64,000 bases of DNA from Ruegeria arenilitoris (lineage in GTDB: Bacteria; Pseudomonadota; Alphaproteobacteria; Rhodobacterales; Rhodobacteraceae): the NCBI RefSeq assembly GCF_013032445.1, contig NZ_WQCA01000005.1, positions 62,001-126,000 on the forward strand. The letters are read 5' to 3'. The position numbers and the translations under genes are program-made. The notes beneath the pieces are model-generated. The model was not told where the DNA came from, did no database searches, and saw nothing but the letters and a program-made list of their open reading frames with translations. This document shows positions 18,414 through 29,092 of the stretch, piece by piece; position 1 is the first letter of the stretch, and every line of letters begins with the position of its first letter.

Positions 18414-19008
18414 CGACTGGTTCCACCTGACAGGCGTTGTCCGTAACAAAGCCAGCGACTTCATTGGTGAAGCGCGGGCGGGTAAAAACAAAGTTGTCGA
18501 AGGTATAGCCCTCGTTGATCCACTGGTACCCAAAGGCCGGCACAAACTTGTTGGTTGTCTCGACAATGATCAGCGAATCCTGATCCGGCATAGGCGGCAA
18601 GTTATTACGTATGGTGCCGATGTTGTCGTCCGTCCATGCGAATGCGTATCCATCTCCGCAAGTTGTCGACCACCGCACATAGTGACGGTCATCCTCTTTA
18701 TCAAATACAACAAAGCTGACGCGCAGACTCATGGGTGATTCCGCTTCCACCATTCGGTACATAAGCAAATGCATCGATTGGACATAAGTGTCTGTGACGG
18801 TAGTAGTTTCACGAGAGATCAAATCACCTACGGTGTAGGCGGCTTTAAGGTTGATAGAGCTTTGGCGGAACCCTTCAAAAAAAGTGAATGATCCCGAAAT
18901 TGTCCAAATCAAAACCGGAAAAATAAGAACGGAATCGACGGTCATGCTTCCGGATTCATTCTTTTTAACTGACTTTATGACATGTCGGATTTTCGAAAGA
19001 AGTTTCAT
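18394..19008 (-). CDS. TadE-like pilus assembly protein (second copy)
   Basis: Protein of 204 residues with a short basic N-terminus followed by NESGSMTVDSVLIFPVLIWTI, the pseudopilin-like hydrophobic segment of TadE/TadG proteins, and a long extracytoplasmic part with two cysteines (CGDG, NACQ). Tad minor components are exported and contribute to Flp pilus or adhesion structures. The ATG at 19008 has AGGAG upstream; a TTG start at 19029 would overlap the previous gene. It is the third gene of the tad-type operon, 4 bp after the preceding stop. Assignment is by signature segment and context. Confidence 0.75.
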   Translation of the reverse strand: MKLLSKIRHVIKSVKKNESGSMTVDSVLIFPVLIWTISGSFTFFEGFRQSSINLKAAYTVGDLISRETTTVTDTYVQSMHLLMYRMVEAESPMSLRVSFVVFDKEDDRHYVRWSTTCGDGYAFAWTDDNIGTIRNNLPPMPDQDSLIIVETTNKFVPAFGYQWINEGYTFDNFVFTRPRFTNEVAGFVTDNACQVEPVATATTS

Positions 19009-19012
19009 TCTC

Positions 19013-19543
19013 TTACGGCTCCTGAACAAACGCTGAGAGTGCTGTCAGACGAATCTGCCCACCGTCATTTGCCAAGGTGCGTCCCATCGTGGAAGTCGGA
19101 AAAAGGGGATCGATTTTGGCGCAAGCTCGCAGAATCATCAATTGGTTTTCCGTACCGTTACTGAAGTCGCGAACTGGTTTGGCTTCTTCTGACAAGTCGG
19201 TGCAGTCTGGTTCCTCGGGGAGGTGGATACCGGCAAACGCATCCTGAACAATCATCTCAAGGCGCAAGCTTTCGCCGCACGACCTAATGATGCCAGCCCT
19301 GTCACAGATCCTGTCTTTTATGTCATCGTGTTGCAGGACAGTTCCGGTTCCAAGGCGGATATCGCGCACAGTCCGATCGACAGCATTTTCCAACATCGCC
19401 TGCTGCATAGTGACCAAAGAGTATTCAACGGCACTGAGAATAAAGAACATGTAGAAAGGGAAAATCACGACGAATTCAACCGTTGGAGAGCCTTGTTCGC
19501 AGCGTTTGAACCTCTGCAGATATGCCATTGCTTTCCTGATCAT
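19013..19543 (-). CDS. TadE-like pilus assembly protein
   Basis: Protein of 176 residues with the TadE signature EQGSPTVEFVVIFPFYMFFILSAVEYSLV near the N-terminus (Glu five positions into the hydrophobic segment, as in pseudopilins). The remaining part lies outside the membrane and has four cysteines that may pair. It overlaps the upstream vWA gene by four bases (ATGA) and is followed by a second TadE-like gene. No prepilin peptidase, secretin or TadA ATPase gene is nearby, so the core machine must be elsewhere. Confidence 0.82.
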   Translation of the reverse strand: MIRKAMAYLQRFKRCEQGSPTVEFVVIFPFYMFFILSAVEYSLVTMQQAMLENAVDRTVRDIRLGTGTVLQHDDIKDRICDRAGIIRSCGESLRLEMIVQDAFAGIHLPEEPDCTDLSEEAKPVRDFSNGTENQLMILRACAKIDPLFPTSTMGRTLANDGGQIRLTALSAFVQEP

Positions 19544-21255
19544 TGGGTCAGCCTCAGTTTGCGGATCGACGATGCAATGGACGCAAACGCGTCCTCAAGA
19601 TTCAAACCGTGTACATCGTAAACGTGGCTGTCCGAGCTGGCACAGCCTTTGATTGTTTTGTAGCCGGATCTCGGTGCTTCGAAAGCAATGCCGTAGACGA
19701 TGATGCCCTGATCTTTTGCGGCGCCGCAGACATGCTTGGTGCGCTGGTTCTTTGCAGACGTCTCAACCTTGGAATAGGCTTTGCTGGTCCACTCGGCCGG
19801 CGCGCTGGGTTGCCAGCCGAAGACGACATCGGCAATGTACTGAAGAGAGGCGCGGTTCAGCAACTCGGTATTCTTCAGGCGAACAGACGTGCCGGGCTCA
19901 TCGTTCCACTCGTTTTCAGGTTCCGGGTTTCCATATGGGTGGTCCGCCCATTCTCCGCGTTGAGACCACGCGAAGTGCTTGGGAGTACCATTCGAGTGGT
20001 AGGTGGAATAGTCACCATACGTGGTTTCGGTCGTATTTCGCAGTTCCCAATACCCATTGACCAATTCATAGAAGTACTCTGTCCACGAGTAAGAAGCTCC
20101 GGACTCCGGGTTGTGCCAAACGTCTGACCAACCATCGCGAATAGATGGGTTTAGCATGTATTGATCTGTATTCTGACCATCTGTCATGACGATCGCGATC
20201 TTCAGAATGTCAGAGCCATAGTCGCTGGGGCGGTCAGCAAAGTGATCGGGTACAATATAGTCATCAGTCGCCATATCCCCGACAATGCCACGCATACTTG
20301 GATCCAACAGAGCGGTACCCCACTTCATCCCAATGTCAATTGAGGTGTTGCCACTCGCGGTGAGAGCTTTGATTTGAGCCTTGAGAAAATCAAGGTCGTC
20401 TGTGACCGGAGTAATCGCGCTGCCTGCCCGGACAGGGCAGACTGGGGTGTCGATCGTGCCTTCAGAGTACGAGAACGGATCAAAATGCCCAGTACGCTCC
20501 AGCGTGTCACCCCTGTGAATATCGGCATCGCTGAATTGTTCTGCAATGAAGTTGACGCAATGCGAATAGTTATGCTCGGCGGTCACATTCGTGAAGTTCT
20601 TCAGAAGCCCCTCACCAGCATTGACCTGCGTCGCGTAGGGTATGATCGAGATCGAGATATTTTGTTTGTCTTCGTCTGACGAACTCAGCATCAGCGTCAC
20701 AAACTTTGTCGCTGCGTCCTGCAGAAGCTCCAATTTCGTTTTTCCACCAGTGGGTGAGTGTGACTGCATTGAGCCAGACATGTCGAGGATCAGCGAAATT
20801 TCAACGGCGCCGATGGACTCCTCTGCCGTGCTTAACGCTTTGGCCGTAAACGAGTCCACGCCAGCCAGGTTCATGTAGCTGGTAGCCACCTCGGTTTCAG
20901 CCGTTGCCGTTACTTTTCGATAGCCAAAGCTCTCGGTGACTTCTACTGGTTTTGTTAGCTTGTCGCTTAGATCAGCTAAATCAAGATAAGAGTTTACGAC
21001 TTCGTCAGGCGTTTTCGTTTGGTCAAGGTCCGCCGCAGCCAGCACTGCACGATCCAGTGTGGACTGCAGGTTAGCTCTGTCGCGCTCGTAGTTCATGATG
21101 TCGACGCCAAAACCAGTCAGGGCGAAGATAGTTATGAACCCAAGGAGGACGAAGATCGTGAACGCCCCGCCGTCTTCGTTCCTGACGAAGCGCTGGATCG
21201 GTGATACAGTTCGATTAACTATCGTAGTGCCACTTTTAAAAACGTTCTTTGTCAT
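19540..21255 (-). CDS. TadG-like protein with von Willebrand A domain
   Basis: Protein of 571 residues. An N-terminal TadG-type segment (NEDGGAFTIFVLLGFITIFALTGFGVDIMNY, about 26-56) anchors it in the inner membrane. It is followed by a vWA domain with the metal-site motif DMSGSM (about residues 159-164), the SGNTSIDIGMKWG threonine region and MTDGQN. A long insertion rich in Tyr, Trp and Asn (about 385-460) is unlike compact TadG proteins. Adhesion or pilus anchoring is the family role. First gene of a three-gene operon; AGGA precedes the ATG. Confidence 0.85.
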   Translation of the reverse strand: MTKNVFKSGTTIVNRTVSPIQRFVRNEDGGAFTIFVLLGFITIFALTGFGVDIMNYERDRANLQSTLDRAVLAAADLDQTKTPDEVVNSYLDLADLSDKLTKPVEVTESFGYRKVTATAETEVATSYMNLAGVDSFTAKALSTAEESIGAVEISLILDMSGSMQSHSPTGGKTKLELLQDAATKFVTLMLSSSDEDKQNISISIIPYATQVNAGEGLLKNFTNVTAEHNYSHCVNFIAEQFSDADIHRGDTLERTGHFDPFSYSEGTIDTPVCPVRAGSAITPVTDDLDFLKAQIKALTASGNTSIDIGMKWGTALLDPSMRGIVGDMATDDYIVPDHFADRPSDYGSDILKIAIVMTDGQNTDQYMLNPSIRDGWSDVWHNPESGASYSWTEYFYELVNGYWELRNTTETTYGDYSTYHSNGTPKHFAWSQRGEWADHPYGNPEPENEWNDEPGTSVRLKNTELLNRASLQYIADVVFGWQPSAPAEWTSKAYSKVETSAKNQRTKHVCGAAKDQGIIVYGIAFEAPRSGYKTIKGCASSDSHVYDVHGLNLEDAFASIASSIRKLRLTQ

Positions 21256-21414
21256 ATTGCAGTCCTCGCTGAGCAGACATCCAAAGCTGCCAAGGAATTA
21301 TTAACTTTCGAAAATTAACGGTGAAACGTGGCGGGATTTAGGCGAAAAAGCCACGGACTTGGCCGGATTAAAGGGAAAGCCGGGATAATTTTGGGGCGTG
21401 ATACGGTTCTGTTT

Positions 21415-21477
21415 TCGAATGGGCGACAATTCCGGCGGGGTGGGGTCGAATGGGCGACTCAGCGGGTTGTGTATACT
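21415..21477 (+). promoter_or_regulatory. Direct-repeat region upstream of glutamate dehydrogenase
   Basis: The 13-base word TCGAATGGGCGAC occurs at 21415-21427 and again at 21446-21458, 31 bp apart (about three helical turns). A -10-like TATACT lies at 21472-21477. The 327-bp gap between the tad-type operon and the dehydrogenase contains nothing else recognised. Confidence 0.4.
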
Positions 21478-21582
21478 CCTGCTCGGTTTTTCTGGTTTTA
21501 TTTTCGCTTAAATATTGATCGTTTGCGCATTGGGTGCGACAAATCGTCAGAACGCAAGTCGTTCGCTGGCACGGAGGATTAG

Positions 21583-23013
21583 ATGACGGCCATTAAAGAA
21601 CCCAGCTTTCGCGAGAGTGTGGACCTTATGTTCAACAGGGCGGCGTCCCTGATGGACCTTCCTCCGGGATTGGAGGAGAAAATACGGGTTTGCAACGCCA
21701 CCTACACGGTTCGCTTCGGCGTGCGACTGCGGGGCGAAATTCATACTTTTACCGGTTATCGTTCAGTTCACTCTGAACATATGGAGCCTGTGAAAGGCGG
21801 TATTCGTTACGCATTGGCGGTGAACCAGGACGAAGTCGAGGCGCTTGCGGCGCTAATGACCTATAAATGCGCGCTGGTTGAAACCCCCTTTGGCGGCTCG
21901 AAAGGGGGGCTGTGCATCGATCCCCGCCAATATGAAGAGCATGAGTTGGAGCAGATCACCCGGCGTTTCGCCTATGAACTTGCCAAGCGCGATCTGATCA
22001 ATCCGTCTCAGAACGTTCCAGCGCCCGATATGGGCACGGGTGAACGTGAAATGGCCTGGATGGCTGACCAATACGCCCGTATGAACACCACCGACATCAA
22101 TGCGCGTGCCAGTGTAACCGGCAAGCCGCTGAACGCTGGCGGAATCTCGGGGCGGGTCGAAGCAACCGGGCGGGGCATTCAGTATGCATTGCGTGAGTTC
22201 TTCCGCCATCCCGAGGATGTGCAGAAGGCGGGCCTGTCTGGCAAACTTGATGGCAAACGCATCATCGTTCAGGGTTTGGGCAACGTTGGGTATCACGCGG
22301 CCAAGTTCCTGAGCGAAGAGGACGGCTCGCGGATTGTCGGTATCATTGAATGGGATGGCGCGCTGTATAACCCCGACGGGATTGACGTCGAATCTGTACG
22401 TCAGTGGATCGTGAAACATGGTGGGGTCAGCAATTACCCGGACGCAACGCATTCGGCTGAGGGCGGCGAAGTTCTAGAGGCTGAATGCGATATCCTGATC
22501 CCGGCGGCGCTGGAGGGGGTGATCAACCTGTCCAACGCCGAGCGGATCAAGGCGCCTCTGATCATTGAGGCGGCGAATGGTCCTGTCACAGCCGGGGCGG
22601 ATGAGATTCTGCGCAAGAAAGGTACAGTGATCATCCCGGACATGTACGCGAATGCGGGTGGTGTGACGGTGTCGTATTTCGAGTGGGTCAAGAACCTAAG
22701 CCATATCCGCTTTGGTCGGATGCAGCGCCGTCAGGAAGAGGCGCGGCACGAGTTGATCGTCAGTGAGTTGGAGCGGTTGGACCGCTATCTGGGCGATGCG
22801 TGGTCGATGACCCCGGATTTCAAGACCAAGTACCTCAAGGGCGCGGATGAACTTGAACTGGTGCGGTCAGGCCTCGATGACACGATGCGCATTGCCTATC
22901 AGTCCATGCGTGAGGTCTGGCACAGTCGCGACGATGTCGAAGACTTGCGCACGGCGGCTTATATCGTGGCCATTGACCGCGTTTCGAAAAGCTATCGCGC
23001 CAAAGGGCTTTGA
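21583..23013 (+). CDS. gdhA: Glutamate dehydrogenase (Glu/Leu/Phe/Val dehydrogenase family)
   Basis: Catalyses reversible oxidative deamination of glutamate to 2-oxoglutarate and ammonia, 476 residues. The substrate site motif KGGIRYALAVNQDEVEALAALMTYKCAL with the catalytic-lysine segment PFGGSKGGL is present, as is NVPAPDMGTGEREMAWM. The Rossmann domain begins IVQGLGNVGYHAAKFL near residue 225, and the C-terminal part keeps ANAGGVTVSYFEWVKNL. Length is that of longer hexameric GDHs found in marine alphaproteobacteria. GGAGGA lies ahead of the ATG. Cofactor preference cannot be settled by eye. The gene is single, with a strong hairpin after its stop. Confidence 0.92.
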   Translation: MTAIKEPSFRESVDLMFNRAASLMDLPPGLEEKIRVCNATYTVRFGVRLRGEIHTFTGYRSVHSEHMEPVKGGIRYALAVNQDEVEALAALMTYKCALVETPFGGSKGGLCIDPRQYEEHELEQITRRFAYELAKRDLINPSQNVPAPDMGTGEREMAWMADQYARMNTTDINARASVTGKPLNAGGISGRVEATGRGIQYALREFFRHPEDVQKAGLSGKLDGKRIIVQGLGNVGYHAAKFLSEEDGSRIVGIIEWDGALYNPDGIDVESVRQWIVKHGGVSNYPDATHSAEGGEVLEAECDILIPAALEGVINLSNAERIKAPLIIEAANGPVTAGADEILRKKGTVIIPDMYANAGGVTVSYFEWVKNLSHIRFGRMQRRQEEARHELIVSELERLDRYLGDAWSMTPDFKTKYLKGADELELVRSGLDDTMRIAYQSMREVWHSRDDVEDLRTAAYIVAIDRVSKSYRAKGL

Positions 23014-23019
23014 GTTCCG

Positions 23020-23053
23020 GCCGGGGCGGGCGGGATCAATCGGTCGCCCCGGC
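23020..23053 (+). terminator. GC-rich hairpin after glutamate dehydrogenase
   Basis: A nine-base-pair perfect stem GCCGGGGCG/CGCCCCGGC with a 16-base loop starts 7 nt after the stop. There is no T-run, so termination is plausible but unproven. Confidence 0.45.
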
Positions 23054-23145
23054 GCAACACGATGGCGAGAGGTGTAAATCGACAATGGCGGGCAGGCCCT
23101 GCGGAGGGTAAACTGCCGCGACAGAAACGATTCCGGGAGACCCCC

Positions 23146-23442
23146 ATGTTGCGTACCGCCTTTGCGGCCCTGTTGTTGGCCACACCTCTGGCTGCTCAAG
23201 AAACCAAAGAACAAAGCTGCCAGTATCAGGCGGATGTCGTTGCGGCGATTCAGAAAGCGCGTCTGGATAAGGTGAAGGAGCGTGACGTACCGCAGGCGGT
23301 GGCTGACACCAGCCCGACATGGCCCGAAAACTACAACAATGCTATTCCGCTGATCACGCCTTGGGTTTACGAGCAAAAGATGCGCGATGTGCGCAAAAAG
23401 AACCTTGGCGCGGCGTGGTTGGAACTGTGTTTGCAGCAATAA
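23146..23442 (+). CDS. Small exported protein
   Basis: Protein of 98 residues with a cleavable signal peptide (MLRTAFAALLLATPLAAQE). The mature part is hydrophilic with two cysteines (SCQYQ and ELCLQQ at the end) that could form one disulfide, and a central WPENYNNAIPLITPWVYEQKM. GGGAG lies 6 nt before the ATG at 23146; the longer open frame upstream lacks a signal-peptide start. Between gdhA and dnaG, with its own hairpins downstream. Family not recognised. Confidence 0.75.
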   Translation: MLRTAFAALLLATPLAAQETKEQSCQYQADVVAAIQKARLDKVKERDVPQAVADTSPTWPENYNNAIPLITPWVYEQKMRDVRKKNLGAAWLELCLQQ

Positions 23443-23469
23443 TCCACAGGCCTTACATTTCCCTGTGGA
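23443..23469. repeat. Inverted repeat with near-consensus DnaA boxes
   Basis: TCCACAGG and CCTGTGGA form a perfect eight-base inverted repeat with a 12-base... centre of 11 bases. Each arm lies in a nine-mer one mismatch from the DnaA box TTATCCACA (TAATCCACA on the plus strand, TTGTCCACA on the minus strand). It lies just upstream of dnaG. Confidence 0.45.
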
Positions 23470-23473
23470 CAAC

Positions 23474-23501
23474 CGCGCGCCATGCCCTTGGCGCGCGTTT
23501 T
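23474..23501 (+). terminator. Rho-independent terminator before dnaG
   Basis: Stem CGCGCGCC/GGCGCGCG with an eight-base loop followed by TTTT. It ends transcription from the small exported protein gene, so dnaG needs a promoter in the short gap or relies on read-through. Confidence 0.75.
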
Positions 23502-23522
23502 CATTTCTGTCAGGTTTGACCC

Positions 23523-25469
23523 ATGTCACTGCCCCCCGGTTTCCTTGATGAACTGCGCACCCGTCTGAGCCTGTCTCAGGTTGTTGGGCGCAAAGTCATG
23601 TGGGATCAGCGCAAGTCCAATCAGGGCAAGGGCGACATGTGGGCGCCGTGCCCATTCCACCACGAAAAGACGGCGTCGTTCCATGTCGATGACCAAAAGG
23701 GCTTCTATTACTGCTTTGGCTGCCACGCCAAAGGCGACGCAATCAACTTCGTAAAAGAGACCGAGAATGTCTCGTTCATCGAAGCGGTCGAGATTCTGGC
23801 GCGTGAGGCCGGGATGCCGATGCCGGCACGTGATCCCAAAGCGCAGGAGAAACAGGACCGCCGCTCGCAACTGGCCGAAGTCATGGAGCAGGCGGTGCAG
23901 TTCTTCCGCCTGCAGCTCAAGACCGGAGCAGGGGCGGCAGCGCGTGAATACCTGACCCGCCGAGGTTTGGACGCGCAAGCGTTGGAGCGGTGGGAGATCG
24001 GCTTTGCCCCCGACGGCTGGCAGGCGTTGTGGGATCATCTGCGCGGCAAGAACGTGGCCGAGGACCTTATCCTCGGGGCCGGTCTGGCCAAGCCGTCAAA
24101 CAAAGGTAAAATGCCCTATGACACGTTCCGCAACCGGATCACGTTCCCGATCCGCGACCCGCGCGGGCGGTGCATTGCCTTTGGCGGTCGGGCGATGGAC
24201 CCGAATGACAATGCCAAATACCTGAACTCACCCGAGACCGAGCTGTTCGACAAAGGCCGCAGTCTCTACAACCACGGTCTCGCGCGGCAGGCGGCGGGGA
24301 AGGGGCAGCCTCTGATTGTGGCCGAAGGGTATATGGATGTGATCGCTCTGGCTGAGGCTGGGTTTGGCGCGTCGGTTGCGCCTTTGGGGACAGCGATCAC
24401 CGAGCATCAGTTACAACTGCTTTGGCGTATTTCGAACGAGCCGATCATTGCGCTGGATGGCGACACGGCAGGTCTGCGCGCGGCGATGCGGGCCGTCGAT
24501 TTGGCGCTGCCTTTGTTGGAGGCTGGAAAATCCCTGCGTTTTGCGCTGATGCCCGAAGGCAAAGACCCCGATGACCTGCTGCGCGCCGAAGGGGCAGGGG
24601 CAGTGCAGGCCGTGTTGGATGGTGCCATCCCCATGGTCAAACTGCTGTGGCAGCGCGAAACCGAAGGCAAAGTGTTCGACAGCCCCGAACGCAGGGCTGC
24701 GCTGGATAAGGTGCTTTGGGACAAAATCAAAGTCATCCAAGACAAGTCCATACAGTCCCACTATCAACAGGCTATAAAAGACCTGCGTCGGCAACTGTTC
24801 CGCCCGCAGCGGCAGCCGCAGAGCCGTCCCTGGCAACCGAAGGGCAAATGGCAACCCAAACCCGCCGCAACACCGGGCGCGCGGGCTTCTTTTCTGGCCT
24901 CATCTGAAGGAGCGGAAATCCAAATGCGCGAATCCGCCATTCTGGCCATTGCCGCGCTGAACCCGCAGGTTGTCGTGCAATTCGAGCACCAGTTAGAAGA
25001 GATGGAGTGCCGCGATCCCGACCACGCGGCCCTGCGTCACGCCATTCTGCGTCATGCAATTGATGACCCGGATCACCTGCAGGACCACATTGCTGAAACT
25101 TTGGGGCCTGAAGCCCTTGAAAACCTGCTAGCCCTTCGCCATGTCGCAGTAATCCCCTGTGTGTATAAACCGGGCGACGTTGAAAAAGCCGAGATGACAC
25201 TGGCCGAAGAACTCGCAAAGATCAAAGCTCTCAGGGGGTTGGATGCTGAGATTGCCGAAGCAGAAGAGGAACTGTCCGATCTGGCCGATGAGGCGTTGAC
25301 ATATCGGCTGGCTCAGGCCGCCGAAGAGCGTAACCGCACAAGCCGCAGCCAGAATGAGGACAGGGCCGTTTTCGACATCGCCGACAACGGCGCGCGAATC
25401 AACCGCGACGAGAAAGACGCGTTCAAGGCAATCATGTCCGGGATCAATTTTGAACGGAAACGCCGCTAA
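23523..25469 (+). CDS. dnaG: DNA primase
   Basis: Synthesises RNA primers at the replication fork, 648 residues. The CHC2 zinc-binding domain is at the N-terminus (CPFHHEKTASFHVDDQKGFYYCFGCH, about 41-66). The TOPRIM core has VAEGYMDVIALAEAG and DGDTAG. The C-terminal DnaB-interaction part is Gln/Ala/Glu rich and less conserved. It precedes rpoD by 114 bp, the alphaproteobacterial remnant of the macromolecular synthesis operon, here without rpsU. Confidence 0.96.
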   Translation: MSLPPGFLDELRTRLSLSQVVGRKVMWDQRKSNQGKGDMWAPCPFHHEKTASFHVDDQKGFYYCFGCHAKGDAINFVKETENVSFIEAVEILAREAGMPMPARDPKAQEKQDRRSQLAEVMEQAVQFFRLQLKTGAGAAAREYLTRRGLDAQALERWEIGFAPDGWQALWDHLRGKNVAEDLILGAGLAKPSNKGKMPYDTFRNRITFPIRDPRGRCIAFGGRAMDPNDNAKYLNSPETELFDKGRSLYNHGLARQAAGKGQPLIVAEGYMDVIALAEAGFGASVAPLGTAITEHQLQLLWRISNEPIIALDGDTAGLRAAMRAVDLALPLLEAGKSLRFALMPEGKDPDDLLRAEGAGAVQAVLDGAIPMVKLLWQRETEGKVFDSPERRAALDKVLWDKIKVIQDKSIQSHYQQAIKDLRRQLFRPQRQPQSRPWQPKGKWQPKPAATPGARASFLASSEGAEIQMRESAILAIAALNPQVVVQFEHQLEEMECRDPDHAALRHAILRHAIDDPDHLQDHIAETLGPEALENLLALRHVAVIPCVYKPGDVEKAEMTLAEELAKIKALRGLDAEIAEAEEELSDLADEALTYRLAQAAEERNRTSRSQNEDRAVFDIADNGARINRDEKDAFKAIMSGINFERKRR

Positions 25470-25518
25470 ACTGATGTTTTCGTAAGGCACTGGAAAAGAA
25501 AAACAGGTAAACGGGTGG

Positions 25519-25561
25519 CCGAATCACTTCTACGCGCTAATGATTCGGTACAAACGAATCA
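25519..25561 (+). promoter_or_regulatory. rpoD leader with three GANTC sites in overlapping inverted repeats
   Basis: CCGAATCA (25519-25526), TGATTCGG (25541-25548) and CGAATCA (25555-25561) lie between dnaG and rpoD. The middle copy can pair with either neighbour, so the two hairpins exclude each other. Each copy holds a GANTC methylation site of the CcrM type. AGGAG for rpoD follows at 25573-25577. Confidence 0.6.
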
Positions 25562-25583
25562 CCCATCCCTGCAGGAGCATTGA

Positions 25584-27572
<1,989 letters not shown>

Positions 27573-27578
27573 ATTGAA

Positions 27579-27604
27579 AGGCGCCTCAATTGAGGCGCCT
27601 TTTT
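27579..27604 (+). terminator. Rho-independent terminator of rpoD
   Basis: Perfect palindromic stem GGCGCCTCAA/TTGAGGCGCC at 27581-27600, flanked by AA and followed by TTTT, 9 nt after the rpoD stop. From here to 27757 nothing else was recognised. Confidence 0.92.
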
Positions 27605-27757
27605 CTTTCAGACGGAACCGTTCACATTGACTGGTTCAAAGATCAATTTGGCGGCAACTCACAAGTTCTGTTCAGGCAGCGCCTTTATATCTCCGGTGTC
27701 CACTCATGGGACAGGCCGGGGCGAGGCTGTGCCGCTGATGACCCCCGGCCACCCGCT

Positions 27758-28777
27758 TTACGGGTTTTGGGGGAAATCCAGGCGGCTGCGGAATGTGCTG
27801 GGTGCTTGACCGGTCCAGCGTTTGAAAGCTGTAGAAAACGCAGGCTGATCGGAATAGCCCAAGGAAAAAGCAATCTCGGACAGAGGCATCCCATTGGTAA
27901 TGAAAGTCTGCGCCAGATCGCATCGCAGGTCATCGACGATATCGCGATAGCTGACCCCTTCGTCTTTGAGGCGGCGTGCAAACGTGCGTGAACTCATCCC
28001 CAGATTGGCGGCGGCTTCATCGGCATTGATAACCGCGCCCGGCATCGACCGGGTGATCAGCCCTTCGACTTGCGCGCGCAGTTTTTGCTCGGGCGAGCGT
28101 CGCTCGGCCAGAACGCGTTCTCCGTATTCCAGAAGATGCGCCCGCAGATTCGAGTCATAGGTCGGAACCGGTAAATCAAGCGCGGACGGTGCCAGAACAA
28201 TCTCAAGCCGTTCTGCGCCAAACACAACGGGGAATCCTGCAAGCTTTTCAAACTTTAACCGGCATTCACCGACTTCGTGTTGAAATCTGAGTTCGATGGG
28301 AAAGAAATTAGCTTGCGTCAACGTGCGCATTCGAGACAAGCCTGCGAACATCAGGAACTCGGTCCGCCGATGATACCGTGCAAAACTTGCGTCTTTCCAA
28401 TCGGCCTCGATGGTGGCGAAATTACCTGCAAGGCGCAGACTGAACATGATGGCTGGATCAATAATTTTGTGAAAACGAGATGTATTCTCCATGACCTGCC
28501 GCAGGTCCCGGGAATACTTACTGATATAGGCGGTCAGACTCGAAGTGGACTTAAACTGCAACCCAGCCTGCGCTGCAAATGTTACATCCCCAAGCGCATC
28601 GCAAGCGTAGCGTACGAACATAGCCTCTTGATGGGCTGTATAGACAGTTGCCGGAGGAGCGATAGTTTCGCGGGACAGGTCGCATTTTTCAAGGACGCGA
28701 TCAGTCAGATCGGTGTCCTTCGTTCTTTGATCAAGTGCTGAAGCCAACAATTGAATGCGGGCGATATCTACTTCCAT
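27758..28777 (-). CDS. AraC-family transcriptional regulator
   Basis: Regulator of 339 residues. The N-terminal two thirds resemble the ligand-binding domain of OruR/GbdR-type AraC regulators (VRYACDALGDVTFAAQAGLQFKSTSSLTAYISKYSRDLRQVMENTSRF). The C-terminal AraC double helix-turn-helix is clear (DEAAANLGMSSRTFARRLKDEGVSYRDIVDDLRCDLAQTFI, then LSEIAFSLGYSDQPAFSTAFKRWTGQAPSTFR). The start is uncertain: GTG at 28789 or ATG at 28777, neither with a strong ribosome site. Its target and ligand cannot be read. It is divergent from the DCC gene with 315 bp between them, which may hold the operator. Confidence 0.9.
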   Translation of the reverse strand: MEVDIARIQLLASALDQRTKDTDLTDRVLEKCDLSRETIAPPATVYTAHQEAMFVRYACDALGDVTFAAQAGLQFKSTSSLTAYISKYSRDLRQVMENTSRFHKIIDPAIMFSLRLAGNFATIEADWKDASFARYHRRTEFLMFAGLSRMRTLTQANFFPIELRFQHEVGECRLKFEKLAGFPVVFGAERLEIVLAPSALDLPVPTYDSNLRAHLLEYGERVLAERRSPEQKLRAQVEGLITRSMPGAVINADEAAANLGMSSRTFARRLKDEGVSYRDIVDDLRCDLAQTFITNGMPLSEIAFSLGYSDQPAFSTAFKRWTGQAPSTFRSRLDFPQNP

Positions 28778-29092
28778 CGGATTGACCACCGTTTACTCAA
28801 GGAGACTTTAAGTCGAGCGCGGGATACGTTTGTCTTGATCTTAGCAAGTCTATTGTCCGGAATTCGAATAGTTTTGGCGGATGAAAACAAGACCAGAGGC
28901 TGAAAATTTTGTATTTTCCACCCGTTGTCGGGTCGATGCCTTGTTGGGGAGTGGGCAGAGCCCTGGAAACTCACCAGTTCCGGTGGCTCCCCGGCACAAC
29001 TACTCTTTTGCATCGCGGGCAAGTCCTCTTGTCGCATTGTTCGGTCTGGGCCGGAATGAAAGGGTTGGACCGAGCGTTTTCGGGCCAAAGAT
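28778..29092. other. Intergenic stretch without recognised content
   Basis: A divergent gap between the AraC-type regulator and the DCC protein gene. It is lower in GC than its neighbours at its left end. Small open frames on both strands show no family features. It probably holds two promoters, but no convincing elements were found. Confidence 0.4.

Noticed and set aside
28778..29092. Small open frames in the divergent gap
   Set aside because: No ribosome sites, no family features, and inconsistent with the expected promoter region.
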